This document shows, one piece after another, positions 24,201 to 33,658 of a DNA stretch of 42,910 bases. Made by a program: the position numbers and the translations under genes. Below the pieces are notes generated by a model that was given only the letters and a program-made list of their open reading frames with translations, was not told the DNA's origin and searched no databases. This DNA is from Betaproteobacteria bacterium (GTDB lineage: Bacteria > Pseudomonadota > Gammaproteobacteria > Burkholderiales > Usitatibacteraceae). Position 1 is the first letter of the stretch; each line of letters opens with the position of its first letter. Location of the stretch: assembly GCA_016790765.1 (NCBI GenBank), contig JAEUMZ010000081.1, forward strand, positions 1 to 42,910. Reading direction: 5' to 3'.

Positions 24201-27200
24201 CTTGCACGATCGATTTCACGTTCACGCCGCCGTTCTCGGGTGCGTTTTCCGGGGGGCTCAGCCTGACGACGAATGCCGCCGGCAGCCCCCACATGATCGC
24301 CATCAACGGCAATGGCCTGCTGCCGACGACGACCTATGCGCCGGCCACGCTCAACTTCGGGTCGGTGGTGCAGGGCGTCACCAGTGCTTCGCAGCCGGTG
24401 ACCTTTACCAACACCTCGCCGGTGACCATCAGCTTGAGCAGCATCAGTTTCACCGGTGGTGGTGCCGGTTTTGGAGTGCTGGGCAGCAGCCAGTGCCTCA
24501 TGGCACCGACACTCAGTCCCATGGCCTCTTGCACATTTGACGTCACAGCCACGCCGAACGCGCTCGGCGCACTGACGGACACCGTGTATGTGAACACTAT
24601 GCCCGCCAACCAGTCCACGCCGCTCGACGTGATGCTCAATGTGACGGGCGTGGCGCCTGCCACTCCCTTGATGACGGTTTCGGTGGCTCCCATGTCCGTC
24701 ATCACCGGTGTCAATGCCACGCTAACAATCACGCTCAACAACCCCGGGCCGTCGCCCGCGTCGATCGTGCTGGGCAGTGCTGTGACCGTCACCGGGCTCA
24801 CCATGAGCGGGCTGACCGACAGTTGCAGTCTCGGGGCCTTCATTTCGACCGGCACGGTGGACTTGGGCATGGCCGGCGTGATCCCGGCGATGGCCACCTG
24901 TACCGTGACCGTGCAAGTGCAATCGGCCGCCGCCGGCATGCGCACCGTGACCGTGAGCCCGGGCAACCTGGTCACCAACCGTGGCAACAACGCCAACACC
25001 AGTAGCGCGACGTTGACCGTCACCGCGGCGCCCACCGGGCCGTTCGCGTACATCCCGATCTTCACCGGGTTCACCGGCAGCACGGTCTCGGTGATCGACC
25101 TGCCGACCAACACGCTCGCCACGACCATCAATGTGGGCACCGGCCCGGTGGGGGCGGCGGTCAATCCGGCAGGCACGCGCGCCTACATCTCCAACCAGCA
25201 GAGCAATTCGGTGTCGGTGATCGACACGGCCACCAACACGGTGGTAGCCACCGTGCCGGTTGGCTCACAACCGGGCTCGGCGGCGGTCAACCCGGCCGGC
25301 ACGCGCGTCTATGTGCCCAACCAGACCAGCAACAGCGTATCCGTGATCGATACGTCGTCAAACACCGTGACGGCCACGGTGACCGGCATTACCTTCCCCT
25401 CGTCGGCAGTGGTGAACCCGGCGGGGTCCAAGGTTTATGTGACGGCATCAAGCGGCAATGCGCTCGCAGTGATCGACACCGGCACCAACGCCGTGATCGG
25501 CACCATCCCGGTCTGCGCCGGGCCGTACCAGCCGGTGGTCAACGGCAGCGGCACGCGCATCTACGTGGTGTGCACCAGCGGCAACGTGTCGGTGATCGAC
25601 GCCGGGTCCGGCACCGTGGTTGCCACCGTGCCGGTGGGGTCCAATCCGCGCGGCATCGCGCTGACGCCCAACGGCGCCCAGGCCTGGGTGAGCAACAGCG
25701 GCACCAACAACGTCTCTGTGATCGACACGGCGACCAACATGGTGTCCGCCACGCTGGCGGCCGGCACCACGCCCTGGGGCGTTGCCGGCAATGCGGCCGG
25801 TACGCGCATGTACGTGTCCAACAACGGCAGCAACAACGTCTCCGTGTTCGACACCGGCTCGAACACCATCGTGGCGACAGTCCCAGTCGGCGTCGGCCCG
25901 GTGGCCATCGGCCAGTTCCTGCAACCGGCGGCGGCCACGCCTTCGCCGGTGCTGGCGCGCTCGCTGACCACGGTGCCGTTCGGGACCCGCACCGTGAGCA
26001 CCACCAGCCCCGCCACGGTGGTCACCATCGGCAACAGCGGCACGGCCAACCTCATCATTTCCGGCATCACGGCGGCCGGCGACTTTGGTTTCACGACCAC
26101 CTGCCCGATCAGCACGCCGCCGATTGTCCCGCTGGGTACCTGCACGATTTCGATCACGTTCACCCCGCTCACGGCCGCCACGCTGAGCGGCACCATCACC
26201 ATCACCAGCAACGCGCCCGGAAGCCCGCACACCATCGCGTTGACCGGCACCGGCGTGCCGCTGGCGGTGCCGGCCATCGCAGTGCCGGCGACGAGCTACA
26301 ACCTGGGCAATGCCGTGGTCGGCGTGGCCAGTGCGCCGGCGAGCATCGTCGTCACCAACACCGGGCTCGCAACGCTCAACCTCACGGCGATCACGGTCAC
26401 CGGCGCCGGTTTCGCGCGCACCACCCCGCCGAGCGTGACGCCGATGGACTGCGGGGCCAGCGTCGCACCCGGCAACAGCTGCCAGATCGCAGTGGCCTGC
26501 ACCGCGGCCGCGTTGGGCACCCTGATGGGACAACTGTCGATTACCCACAACGCCACCGGCAGCCCGAAGATCATCCTGCTGACCTGTACCGGCATCGCGC
26601 AGCCGCTGGCCGTGATCTCGCTGCCGGCGTCCATCGACTTCGGCGACCAGGTCGTCAACACGCCGAGCATGCCGCGCGCGGTGACGATCACCAACGCCGG
26701 CAATGCCTCGCTTTCGGTGAGCAGCGCGACGCTCGGCGGCACCCACGCTGCGCAATTCGCGTTGACCGGCAACTGTTCCAGCATTCCCGCCGGGGCCGCG
26801 TGCACCCTGCAGCTGACCTTTACGCCCACCAGCACCGGCGCCAAGGTCGCGGCCATCCTCGTGGTGAGCGACGCGCAGAATGCGGCGTCGGCAAGCAGCA
26901 TCGCGCTGACCGGCAACGGGGTGCTGGCGCCGCGGCCGATCGCCTCCCCCAGTGTTACAGCCATCGGTTTCGGCAACACCATTTTTGGCGGTGCCGCGCC
27001 GATGCAGTTGTTCTCGCTGAAGAACGAGGGCGGGCTGTCGATGACGATCGCCAGCATCGTGGCGGTGGGCGACTACACGCAGATGAACAACTGCGGCGGC
27101 AGCTTGGCCGCGCAGGCGTCGTGCACCATCAACGTGGCGTTCAATCCGCTGGGGCTGGGTTCGCGCAGCGGCGAATTGCAGATCTTTACCAACGCGCAGG

Positions 27201-27286
27201 GCAGCCCGCACCGCGTGCTGCTCTCGGGCACCGGTTGCCGGTGGTTCAGCCAGCCAGGGAGCCGGTTCTTCCTGACCGCGTGCTGA
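21281..27286 (+). CDS. Giant secreted beta-helix / Ig-like / YVTN beta-propeller protein
   Basis: At 2001 aa it is predicted to be extracellular. A signal peptide ends near TPQATAA. The N-terminal region to about residue 400 is repetitive beta-sheet (autotransporter-like NITT/NGG texture); about 400-685 looks like a right-handed beta-helix (NNLIGAG, QNNIIVFNQTGIAV, QNNKIADN). Three Ig-like choice-of-anchor-D/HYDIN-type domains (about 787-1125) follow, then a DUF11-like domain (1126-1252), seven YVTN propeller blades (1254-1547) and four more Ig-like domains (1553-1990). Most Ig units hold a cysteine pair before a CT(I/F)-type strand. The tail is GCRWFSQPGSRFFLTAC. No beta-barrel, anchor or sorting motif is recognised. 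The ATG follows a GAGGG stretch. Role unknown; surface adhesion or matrix is inference. Confidence 0.85.
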   Translation: MIRTSAGFPSRWALALLAVSMLGMTPQATAAVCQFNQTMGSWNVPANWDNCSGGNGSPAGTPGPADRAEITTGRTAIVSLPTTQVNELFLQNGTVQGSGFAATAITTGAGSFVAWGAGLNSLAGVSLQLGTGAGIDFSAGALNLNNAILVTNGGTTTVGVVNVSGAGSEIVMTGGTAYRAVGNHTFAAGTKLRNTSGVFTAFATNVTLDGIFENGGNLEIPAGNTLNLTQAAGYSHTSGVFSLIFGGGTINAPGQVLQLAMGGVRGSPGAGLTFVVGTLHSSGAILRPAPGFGMIGLINVNGNLSLTGSAAVDFNLIGTAPTQYDRILVSGNANLGGNLIRQVFAPFAPPVGTFLDIITAGSVIGTFSGGSEGISFDAPRRFLEQYTATQVRLRANETVWVVDTNDDLMPTLPSLRNALTRFNAESGGGCVNGPYSIHFLLPMGQTTIQPGTPLPVISGCTGLVIDGYTQSGTAVNSSATDWNGNLVVNLDGTACPGCDGIVVQAPNTVIKGINFANWTGGLRINPAATGTSAGGNYFFQNGFGVYHDGAAGTLIGGPALDNRNVFVHSTTAGIATLNSGGASLSVQNNLIGAGAGLTPGPNVKGVHILNTNVAQVQNNIIVFNQTGIAVDTGSSNLIQNNKIADNTVIGIDLNGDGPTPNDDAASPYDTDNGGNRLLNFPVISTIAPTGMTTGDVNFTLKSSGSSNFNVCFCVNATGGNQCRQEVACTPVATDATGLFTGAFGVGGMTPGVSTVTAYTRALTGPKAGNTSEFSPAVTFTTAAPAVSITGSGTFPSTTVLTSSAVQTLTITNSGMGTLTINGISNSGAPVFVDTTSGPAPNAAHYCGFGSNATGQANTGMPVNIAPMGTCVLNLIFAPGALGPASGVLSIVSNATGSPHTVMLTGTGMAAAAPVFSPSATMFTFPGQTVGTTSGAQTLTITNTGGTNLTVAAPIVAGPYGISANSCVTVAPMGSCTIDFTFTPPFSGAFSGGLSLTTNAAGSPHMIAINGNGLLPTTTYAPATLNFGSVVQGVTSASQPVTFTNTSPVTISLSSISFTGGGAGFGVLGSSQCLMAPTLSPMASCTFDVTATPNALGALTDTVYVNTMPANQSTPLDVMLNVTGVAPATPLMTVSVAPMSVITGVNATLTITLNNPGPSPASIVLGSAVTVTGLTMSGLTDSCSLGAFISTGTVDLGMAGVIPAMATCTVTVQVQSAAAGMRTVTVSPGNLVTNRGNNANTSSATLTVTAAPTGPFAYIPIFTGFTGSTVSVIDLPTNTLATTINVGTGPVGAAVNPAGTRAYISNQQSNSVSVIDTATNTVVATVPVGSQPGSAAVNPAGTRVYVPNQTSNSVSVIDTSSNTVTATVTGITFPSSAVVNPAGSKVYVTASSGNALAVIDTGTNAVIGTIPVCAGPYQPVVNGSGTRIYVVCTSGNVSVIDAGSGTVVATVPVGSNPRGIALTPNGAQAWVSNSGTNNVSVIDTATNMVSATLAAGTTPWGVAGNAAGTRMYVSNNGSNNVSVFDTGSNTIVATVPVGVGPVAIGQFLQPAAATPSPVLARSLTTVPFGTRTVSTTSPATVVTIGNSGTANLIISGITAAGDFGFTTTCPISTPPIVPLGTCTISITFTPLTAATLSGTITITSNAPGSPHTIALTGTGVPLAVPAIAVPATSYNLGNAVVGVASAPASIVVTNTGLATLNLTAITVTGAGFARTTPPSVTPMDCGASVAPGNSCQIAVACTAAALGTLMGQLSITHNATGSPKIILLTCTGIAQPLAVISLPASIDFGDQVVNTPSMPRAVTITNAGNASLSVSSATLGGTHAAQFALTGNCSSIPAGAACTLQLTFTPTSTGAKVAAILVVSDAQNAASASSIALTGNGVLAPRPIASPSVTAIGFGNTIFGGAAPMQLFSLKNEGGLSMTIASIVAVGDYTQMNNCGGSLAAQASCTINVAFNPLGLGSRSGELQIFTNAQGSPHRVLLSGTGCRWFSQPGSRFFLTAC
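25042..25920 (+). repeat. Seven tandem YVTN propeller repeats (about 42 codons each)
   Basis: Within the giant gene, units of roughly 126 bases encode [R/K]-x-Y-V-x-N...NSVSVIDT-x-TNTVVATVPVG...-NPAG. Seven copies can be aligned by eye, the number that closes a seven-blade propeller. Copies 2, 3, 6 and 7 are the most alike, suggesting recent duplication. Confidence 0.8.
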
Positions 27287-27291
27287 CAACC

Positions 27292-27322
27292 GGGGCTGGG
27301 GTTCGGGGGCTTGGGGTCCGGG
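27292..27322 (+). repeat. G-rich tract after the giant gene (quadruplex-capable)
   Basis: Five G runs (4, 4, 5, 4, 3) with 2-3 base loops begin 6 bases after the stop codon, G-rich on the sense strand. This is the same arrangement as at 18292. The rest of the 138-base convergent gap shows nothing else recognisable. Confidence 0.7.
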
Positions 27323-27424
27323 AGGATCGCAAGCCTGGAACTCCGGCACGGATGGGGCGTTCCGGCCAACCAGGGCCCAAGGGCAAAGGGTGGCGCCTAC
27401 GCCGCGGTCGCTGGAGTTTTCCGG

Positions 27425-29488
27425 CTACATCAACCCGCGTTGCCGCAGCATCGGTTCGACCTTTGGATCGCGACCGCGGAAGGCGCGAAACGTGGCGCCC
27501 GGCTCCACGCTGTTGCCCACCGAATACACGCAGTCGTGCAGGCGCTTGGCGATGGCGGGATCGAAGGAGCTGCCGGCTTCCCTGAAGGCCTCGAACGCGT
27601 CGGCATCGAGCACCTCGGCCCACAGGTATACGTAGTAGCCGGACGCGTAGGAGGAGCCGGCAAACAGGTGCAGGAAGTGCGGCAGGCGGTGGCGCATGCG
27701 CACGTCGGCGGGCATGCCGATGCGCGCGAGCTGCTCTTGCTCGAAGCGGTCGATGTCGAGGTCGTCGAACTCCGTGCACTCGTGCAGCGCCAGGTCGACC
27801 AGCGTGCAGGCGGTGTATTCCACCGTCTCCATGCCTTGGTTGAACTTGGCGGCCGCCTGCAGGCGGTCGATCAGCGCATCGGGAATCGGCGCGCCGGTGT
27901 CCACGTGCCGCGCGTGCTTCTTGAGCACCTCGCGTTCCTCGGCCCAGTGCTCAAAGATCTGCGAAGGCAGCTCGACGAAATCGCGCAGCACGCTGGTGCC
28001 CGCGAGACGCTCGTAGCGCACGTTGGAGAGCATGCCATGCAGGCCATGGCCGAACTCGTGGAACAGGGTGCGCACGTCGTCGAACGACAGCAGCGTGGGT
28101 GCGCCCTTGGCGAAGTTGTTGTTGTTGAGCACGATCGGCACCACCGCGCCCTCGACGTTCGATTGCGAACGCAGGATGCTCATCCACGCGCCGCTCCTCT
28201 TGGTCGGCCGCGCGAAGTTGTCGTGCAGGAAGATGGCTTTGAGCTTGCCGCCGGCGTGGACTTCGTACACCCTCACGTCAGGGTGGTAAGCCGCGATGTC
28301 CGGCCGCGCGGTGAAGGTCAGTCCGAACAGGCGCGTGGCGCAGTCGAAGGCCGCCTCGACCATGCGGTCCAGGGAAAAGTACGGCTTCAGCTCGGCGTCG
28401 TCGAGTGCGTACTGCGCATGGCGCACCTTTTCGGCGTAGAAACGCCAGTCCCAGGCTTCGATCGCACACCCCGGCGCCTCGCGGTCGGCAATCGCCTGCA
28501 GCGCGGCGCGCTCGCCGGCCATGCGCGCCTTGGCCGGTTCCCACACCTGGTCGAGCAAGCCGCGCACGGCCTCCGGTGAGCGGGCCATGGTGTCGTCGGT
28601 CGCGTAGGCCGCATAGTTCGGATAGCCCAGCAGCGTTGCCTGCTCGTGGCGCAAAGCCATGATCTCGCGGATCAGCGGCGCGTTGGCCTTGTCGGCGCCG
28701 GACAAGCCCTCGCCGCGCGAGGTCCATGCGCGATAGGCCTTCTCGCGCAGGTCGCGGCGCGTGGAGAAGGTGAGGAACGGCACCACCAGCGAGCGCGACA
28801 GGGTGATGACGTGGGCGTCGGCATCGGTGATCGCGCGCTCGACGGCCGCTTCCTTGGCCGCGGCGACCAGGAACGGCGGCAGGCCGGCCAGTTCCGCCGG
28901 GCCGCGCAGGACCAGCTGGAAGCCGGATTCGTCGGCCAGCACGTTCTGAGCAAACAGCGTGGTCAGCGCCGCGAGGCGTTCGGTGATGGCCGCATAGCGC
29001 GCGCGTGCGACTCCGGACAAATTTGCGCCGGAGCGCACGAAATCGAGATGAACGCGCTCCACCAGGCGCACCTGTTCGGCGTCCAGTCCCAGCGTGGCGC
29101 GCGCGGCATGCACGGCATCGATGCGCGCGAACAATGCGGCGTCGAGGTAGATCGCGTTGTAATGCGCCGCCAGCGGCTGCGCCATGTCGCGTTCCACCTC
29201 CTGCAGCACCGGGGAGGTCTCCGAGGAGCACAGGTTGTCAAACAACAGACTCACGCGCGACAGCAGGCGGCCCGACTGGTCGAGCGCGACGACGGTGTTG
29301 GCGAAACTCGGCGGCTCCGCGGCGTGCGCGATGGCGTCGACCTCGGCGCGGTGCCGGCCCATCGCCACCTCGAACGCCGGTGCGAAATGGGCGGCGTCGA
29401 TGCGCGCGAAGGGCGGCAGGCCGAAAGGCGTGTCCCACATGTCGAGCAACGGGTTGGACAACAACTGCGGGGCGATGGGTGCATTCAT
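27425..29488 (-). CDS. M3-family oligopeptidase / peptidyl-dipeptidase
   Basis: At 687 aa it is a zinc metallopeptidase of the Dcp/oligopeptidase A group. The HEFGH zinc motif is at 477-481 in LFHEFGHGLHGML, with the third ligand E506 in RDFVELPSQ. A C-terminal HFLHLFAGSSYASGYYVYLW segment is conserved in M3 enzymes. It lacks a signal peptide, so it should degrade short peptides in the cytoplasm. Whether it releases dipeptides (Dcp) or acts as oligopeptidase A (PrlC) cannot be decided by eye. The ATG 29488 start is chosen over a TTG five codons earlier. It converges on the giant secreted protein gene. Confidence 0.92.
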   Translation of the reverse strand: MNAPIAPQLLSNPLLDMWDTPFGLPPFARIDAAHFAPAFEVAMGRHRAEVDAIAHAAEPPSFANTVVALDQSGRLLSRVSLLFDNLCSSETSPVLQEVERDMAQPLAAHYNAIYLDAALFARIDAVHAARATLGLDAEQVRLVERVHLDFVRSGANLSGVARARYAAITERLAALTTLFAQNVLADESGFQLVLRGPAELAGLPPFLVAAAKEAAVERAITDADAHVITLSRSLVVPFLTFSTRRDLREKAYRAWTSRGEGLSGADKANAPLIREIMALRHEQATLLGYPNYAAYATDDTMARSPEAVRGLLDQVWEPAKARMAGERAALQAIADREAPGCAIEAWDWRFYAEKVRHAQYALDDAELKPYFSLDRMVEAAFDCATRLFGLTFTARPDIAAYHPDVRVYEVHAGGKLKAIFLHDNFARPTKRSGAWMSILRSQSNVEGAVVPIVLNNNNFAKGAPTLLSFDDVRTLFHEFGHGLHGMLSNVRYERLAGTSVLRDFVELPSQIFEHWAEEREVLKKHARHVDTGAPIPDALIDRLQAAAKFNQGMETVEYTACTLVDLALHECTEFDDLDIDRFEQEQLARIGMPADVRMRHRLPHFLHLFAGSSYASGYYVYLWAEVLDADAFEAFREAGSSFDPAIAKRLHDCVYSVGNSVEPGATFRAFRGRDPKVEPMLRQRGLM

Positions 29489-29591
29489 GGTCGAGTCCGG
29501 CAAGGGGGCGTGGCGCGCATTTTACGCCGGTCGGCGTCGACCGTGTCGAGGCTCAGGCACCAAAACCCAGAAGGGACGCGGGGTTTACGGC

Positions 29592-29624
29592 AAAAATGCC
29601 CCAAACACCGCGCCAGTGCTTGGG
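29592..29624 (-). terminator. Probable intrinsic terminator of the O-methyltransferase gene
   Basis: On the reverse strand, CCCAAGCAC and GTGTTTGGG (29616-29624 and 29600-29608) pair with one mismatch around a 7-base loop, followed shortly by a T run (29596-29592). It lies about 40 bases after the methyltransferase stop. It overlaps the motif shared with 13334-13363. Confidence 0.6.
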
Positions 29625-29662
29625 TTTGCTGTTCTGCGCGCGCGTGTGCCGGTTTGTGACGG

Positions 29663-30328
29663 TCAGCGCTTGCGCGCCAGGGTGAGCCCGTCGCCGATCG
29701 GCAGCATCGACACGTCAATGCGCGCATCGGCGTGCAGCTTGGCGTTGAGGGCGTGCAGCGCCGCCGTGTCGGCGTCGTGCGTCGACGCTGCCTCGGCCAC
29801 GCGGCCGCTCCACAGCGTGTTGTCGATGGCGATCAGGCCCCCGGTGCGCACCAGCGCGAGGCAGCGCTCGTAGTACGCGTCGTAATTGGGCTTGTCGGCG
29901 TCGATAAAGGCAAAGTCATAGTGACCCTGGCGGCCGTTGGCCAGGCAGTGGTCGAGCGTTTCCACCGCTGGGGCGATGCGCAGGTCGATCTTGTCCGCCA
30001 CGCCGGCATCGCGCCAGTACGGTTTGCCGATGGCGGTGAATTCCTCGCTCACGTCGCAGGCCAGGATGCGGCCGTCGGCGGGCAGCGCCAGCGCCACGCT
30101 GAGCGCGCTGTAGCCGGTGAACACGCCGACCTCGAGGGTGCGCCGCGCACCGATCAGTTGCACCAGCAGCGCCATGAACTGCCCCTGTTCGGGCGAGATC
30201 TGCATCACCGCACGCGGGTGCGTGCGCGTGGCCTCGCGCAGGCCGGCCTGCGCCGGGTGTTCGCGGGTACCGTGGCGGAGCAGGTAGGCGTACAGCGGAT
30301 CGTCGAGATTCAGGGTGCGTGTGGACAT
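29663..30328 (-). CDS. SAM-dependent O-methyltransferase (CCoAOMT-like)
   Basis: At 221 aa it is a class I methyltransferase of the caffeoyl-CoA/catechol O-methyltransferase family. The SAM motif I, TLEVGVFTGYSALSVALALP, lies near residue 70. YDFAFIDADKPNYDAYYERC supplies the metal-binding acidic residues, and GGLIAIDNTLWSGRV is the conserved later strand. The natural substrate is probably a catechol or phenolic compound but is not determined. The start at 30328 (MSTRTLNLDD) gives the normal family length; no strong ribosome binding site is seen. A terminator-like hairpin follows the stop. Confidence 0.92.
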   Translation of the reverse strand: MSTRTLNLDDPLYAYLLRHGTREHPAQAGLREATRTHPRAVMQISPEQGQFMALLVQLIGARRTLEVGVFTGYSALSVALALPADGRILACDVSEEFTAIGKPYWRDAGVADKIDLRIAPAVETLDHCLANGRQGHYDFAFIDADKPNYDAYYERCLALVRTGGLIAIDNTLWSGRVAEAASTHDADTAALHALNAKLHADARIDVSMLPIGDGLTLARKR

Positions 30329-30378
30329 GGCGGCGGGAAGGGTCTCCGGACCCGCCAATCTAGCACCCGGCGGGCGTC

Positions 30379-30981
30379 CTACGCGGCGCGTGGCGTGGCG
30401 GGCAGGGCCTCGATGCGGCTGCGCGTGACGGCGATGGCGGTTTCCGTCGATTGCAGCAAGCGCGCATCGTTCTTCAGGCGCCGCAGCGCGAGGGCGCCGG
30501 CGAAGTGGCTCAGGGCCTCGGCATACTTGCCCTGGTCGAAAGCGTTCTTGCCGGCGTGCTGCATGGCGAAATCCAGCAGCAGGCCGAGGTGGCGGTCCTT
30601 CTCGGCGCGCAGCAGCAGTTCCTCGAACATCGGCGTGGACAGGTCGAAGCGGCCCTGCCACTGGTGCACGTGCGCCAGGCGCAGCTCATTGATGAACACC
30701 AGCCGCGTGTCGAGCACCGAGCGCGACAGGTCCACCGCGCTCCTGAGCGACGCCTCGGCCTGCTCGAGGTGCCCGAGGATGCGCGAATACACGCCGTGCA
30801 TGCCGGAAAGCCGCGCCACCGCGTGCAGGTCACCGCCCAGGTTGGTGATCTGGCGGCCCAGCCAGGCCACGCCGCGTTCCATGGCGGCCCGGTCGATCGG
30901 CAACTCGCGCAGGTCGCGGTCGAAATCGTAGTGGACGTTGTAGGGAATCGAGAAATCGATTGCCGAGGCGTGGTCGACCAT
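30379..30981 (-). CDS. TPR-like helical protein of unknown function
   Basis: At 200 aa it is soluble, with no signal peptide. From about residue 40 it is made of paired helices with the TPR texture (LGHLEQAEASLRSAVDLSRS, LRLAHVHQWQGRFDLSTPMF, AFDQGKYAEALSHFAGALAL), suggesting about four tetratricopeptide-type repeats that bind a partner protein. The first 30 residues (FSIPYNVHYDFDRDLRELP) are unusual and not recognised. No ribosome binding site is clear. It lies upstream of the methyltransferase on the same strand with a 50-base gap, and divergent from ettA. Confidence 0.75.
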   Translation of the reverse strand: MVDHASAIDFSIPYNVHYDFDRDLRELPIDRAAMERGVAWLGRQITNLGGDLHAVARLSGMHGVYSRILGHLEQAEASLRSAVDLSRSVLDTRLVFINELRLAHVHQWQGRFDLSTPMFEELLLRAEKDRHLGLLLDFAMQHAGKNAFDQGKYAEALSHFAGALALRRLKNDARLLQSTETAIAVTRSRIEALPATPRAA

Positions 30982-31036
30982 GTCAGGGGGAGGGACGGGC
31001 GAAATGCAGGAACCCCAGCATAGTCATTCCGGTCCG

Positions 31037-31104
31037 CCAATTCCCCACCCGCATGGGTGGGATTTGGCCGGGTCGGGTGCCGAACCGCGGCCTCGGCCCT
31101 TTTT
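31037..31104. other. Structured non-coding region upstream of ettA
   Basis: The 235-base divergent gap before ettA contains a perfect 7-bp hairpin, CCCACCC-GCAT-GGGTGGG (31044-31061), extended by CCAA/TTGG (31037-31040 and 31064-31067). A second GC-rich fold follows (GGCCG 31066-31070 with CGGCC 31094-31098), then five T residues (31100-31104). It could be the 3' end of a small RNA or a leader with attenuator; no gene is seen. Confidence 0.4.
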
Positions 31105-31139
31105 CCGGTCTTTCGCACGGATGCGCAAGGTCAATCGCG

Positions 31140-31145
31140 TAAAAT
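31140..31145 (+). promoter_or_regulatory. Possible -10 box of ettA
   Basis: TAAAAT lies 71 bases before the ettA ATG, in an otherwise GC-rich context (CGCG-TAAAAT-GCCGGC). No good -35 hexamer lies 16-18 bases upstream, so the call is weak. Confidence 0.35.
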
Positions 31146-31216
31146 GCCGGCTTGCCGCCCGTTGGCAGGCCGCAACGGGCTTCCCAGTCTTCCGCTTTTC
31201 ACTTCGCACCAATTCC

Positions 31217-32881
<1,665 letters not shown>

Positions 32882-32897
32882 CGCCCTCCGCTGCCTC

Positions 32898-33656
32898 ATG
32901 CGTGCGTTGCGGGGGCTGTTCGCCCTGGGATTCTGGCTCGCGGGGTCCGCCATGGCGCAGGCGCCGGCCAAGCCCGTCTATGCGGTGCTGTCGGTGATCG
33001 GCGACAAGGTCGACGTGGTCGTGCCGCGCAGCCTGCCCGGCGAAGAGCAGGCCGCGGTGCGCGGCGCGGTCACGGTCAAGGAGGGCGTCTTCGACGCGGT
33101 CGCTGTGGATGCCGCCTCGCGGGCGATCTGGGCGGTGGCGCCGAAAACCGAGATCGCGCAACTGTCGGCACGCGGCAACGCCATCTACCAGCGCCAGGCG
33201 GAGTGGTTCGCCGAGCGCGACGGCCGCATCCGCATCCCGCAGGAGGTGCTCGACAGCACCAAGCAACAGGCCGCCACGCACCTGGTCCTGCTCTTGAAGC
33301 ACCGTGCGCCCGTGGTCTGGACGTCGTCGGTGGCGGGCGCGTCGCAGAGGGCTGCGCGTTTTCGCGGGCTGGGCGAGGGCCTGGGGTTCATCGTCGATGT
33401 GCCGGCCGGTGCGGACGGCGACATCGTGCCGTTCGCGCACTTCCAGGTGCTGGTCGTCGACCTGGCCACGCAGACGGTGATCGGCCGCAACCCGGTGGCG
33501 GCCGCCGTGTCAGTGCCGGTCGAGGCCGCCAGTGCCGACCTGGCATGGCGCAGCTTCACGGCCTGGCAAAAGGCGCGCGTGATGGAATTCCTGATCCGCG
33601 ACCAGGCCGGGCAGGCGGTGCAATCGCTCTTCGAGTTGATCGCGACGCCGAACTGA
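32898..33656 (+). CDS. Exported protein of unknown function
   Basis: At 252 aa it has a signal peptide (MRALRGLFALGFWLAGSAMA, cleavage after AMA-Q). The mature part is a mixed alpha/beta protein with no transmembrane segment. Repeated strands such as VYAVLSVIGDKVDVVVPRS and FQVLVVDLATQTVIGRN suggest a compact periplasmic fold. I do not recognise a family. It starts 16 bases after the ettA stop and is followed after two bases by the AsmA-like gene, so the three may be cotranscribed. The true start ATG 32898 lies well inside a longer open frame. Confidence 0.78.
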   Translation: MRALRGLFALGFWLAGSAMAQAPAKPVYAVLSVIGDKVDVVVPRSLPGEEQAAVRGAVTVKEGVFDAVAVDAASRAIWAVAPKTEIAQLSARGNAIYQRQAEWFAERDGRIRIPQEVLDSTKQQAATHLVLLLKHRAPVVWTSSVAGASQRAARFRGLGEGLGFIVDVPAGADGDIVPFAHFQVLVVDLATQTVIGRNPVAAAVSVPVEAASADLAWRSFTAWQKARVMEFLIRDQAGQAVQSLFELIATPN

Positions 33657-33658
33657 CC

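Noticed and set aside
21656..24292. An 878-codon open frame antisense to the giant gene
   Set aside because: It is a shadow of repetitive GC-rich codons; the product is arginine/glycine/histidine-rich with no domain, and the opposite strand has clear domains throughout.
25448..27349. A 633-codon open frame antisense to the propeller and Ig-like region
   Set aside because: Same cause: long stop-free frames opposite Thr/Gly/Asn-rich coding sequence. No ribosome binding site or recognisable fold.
30331..30355. GGGTC/GACCC hairpin before the methyltransferase start as a terminator
   Set aside because: Short stem and no T run on either strand.
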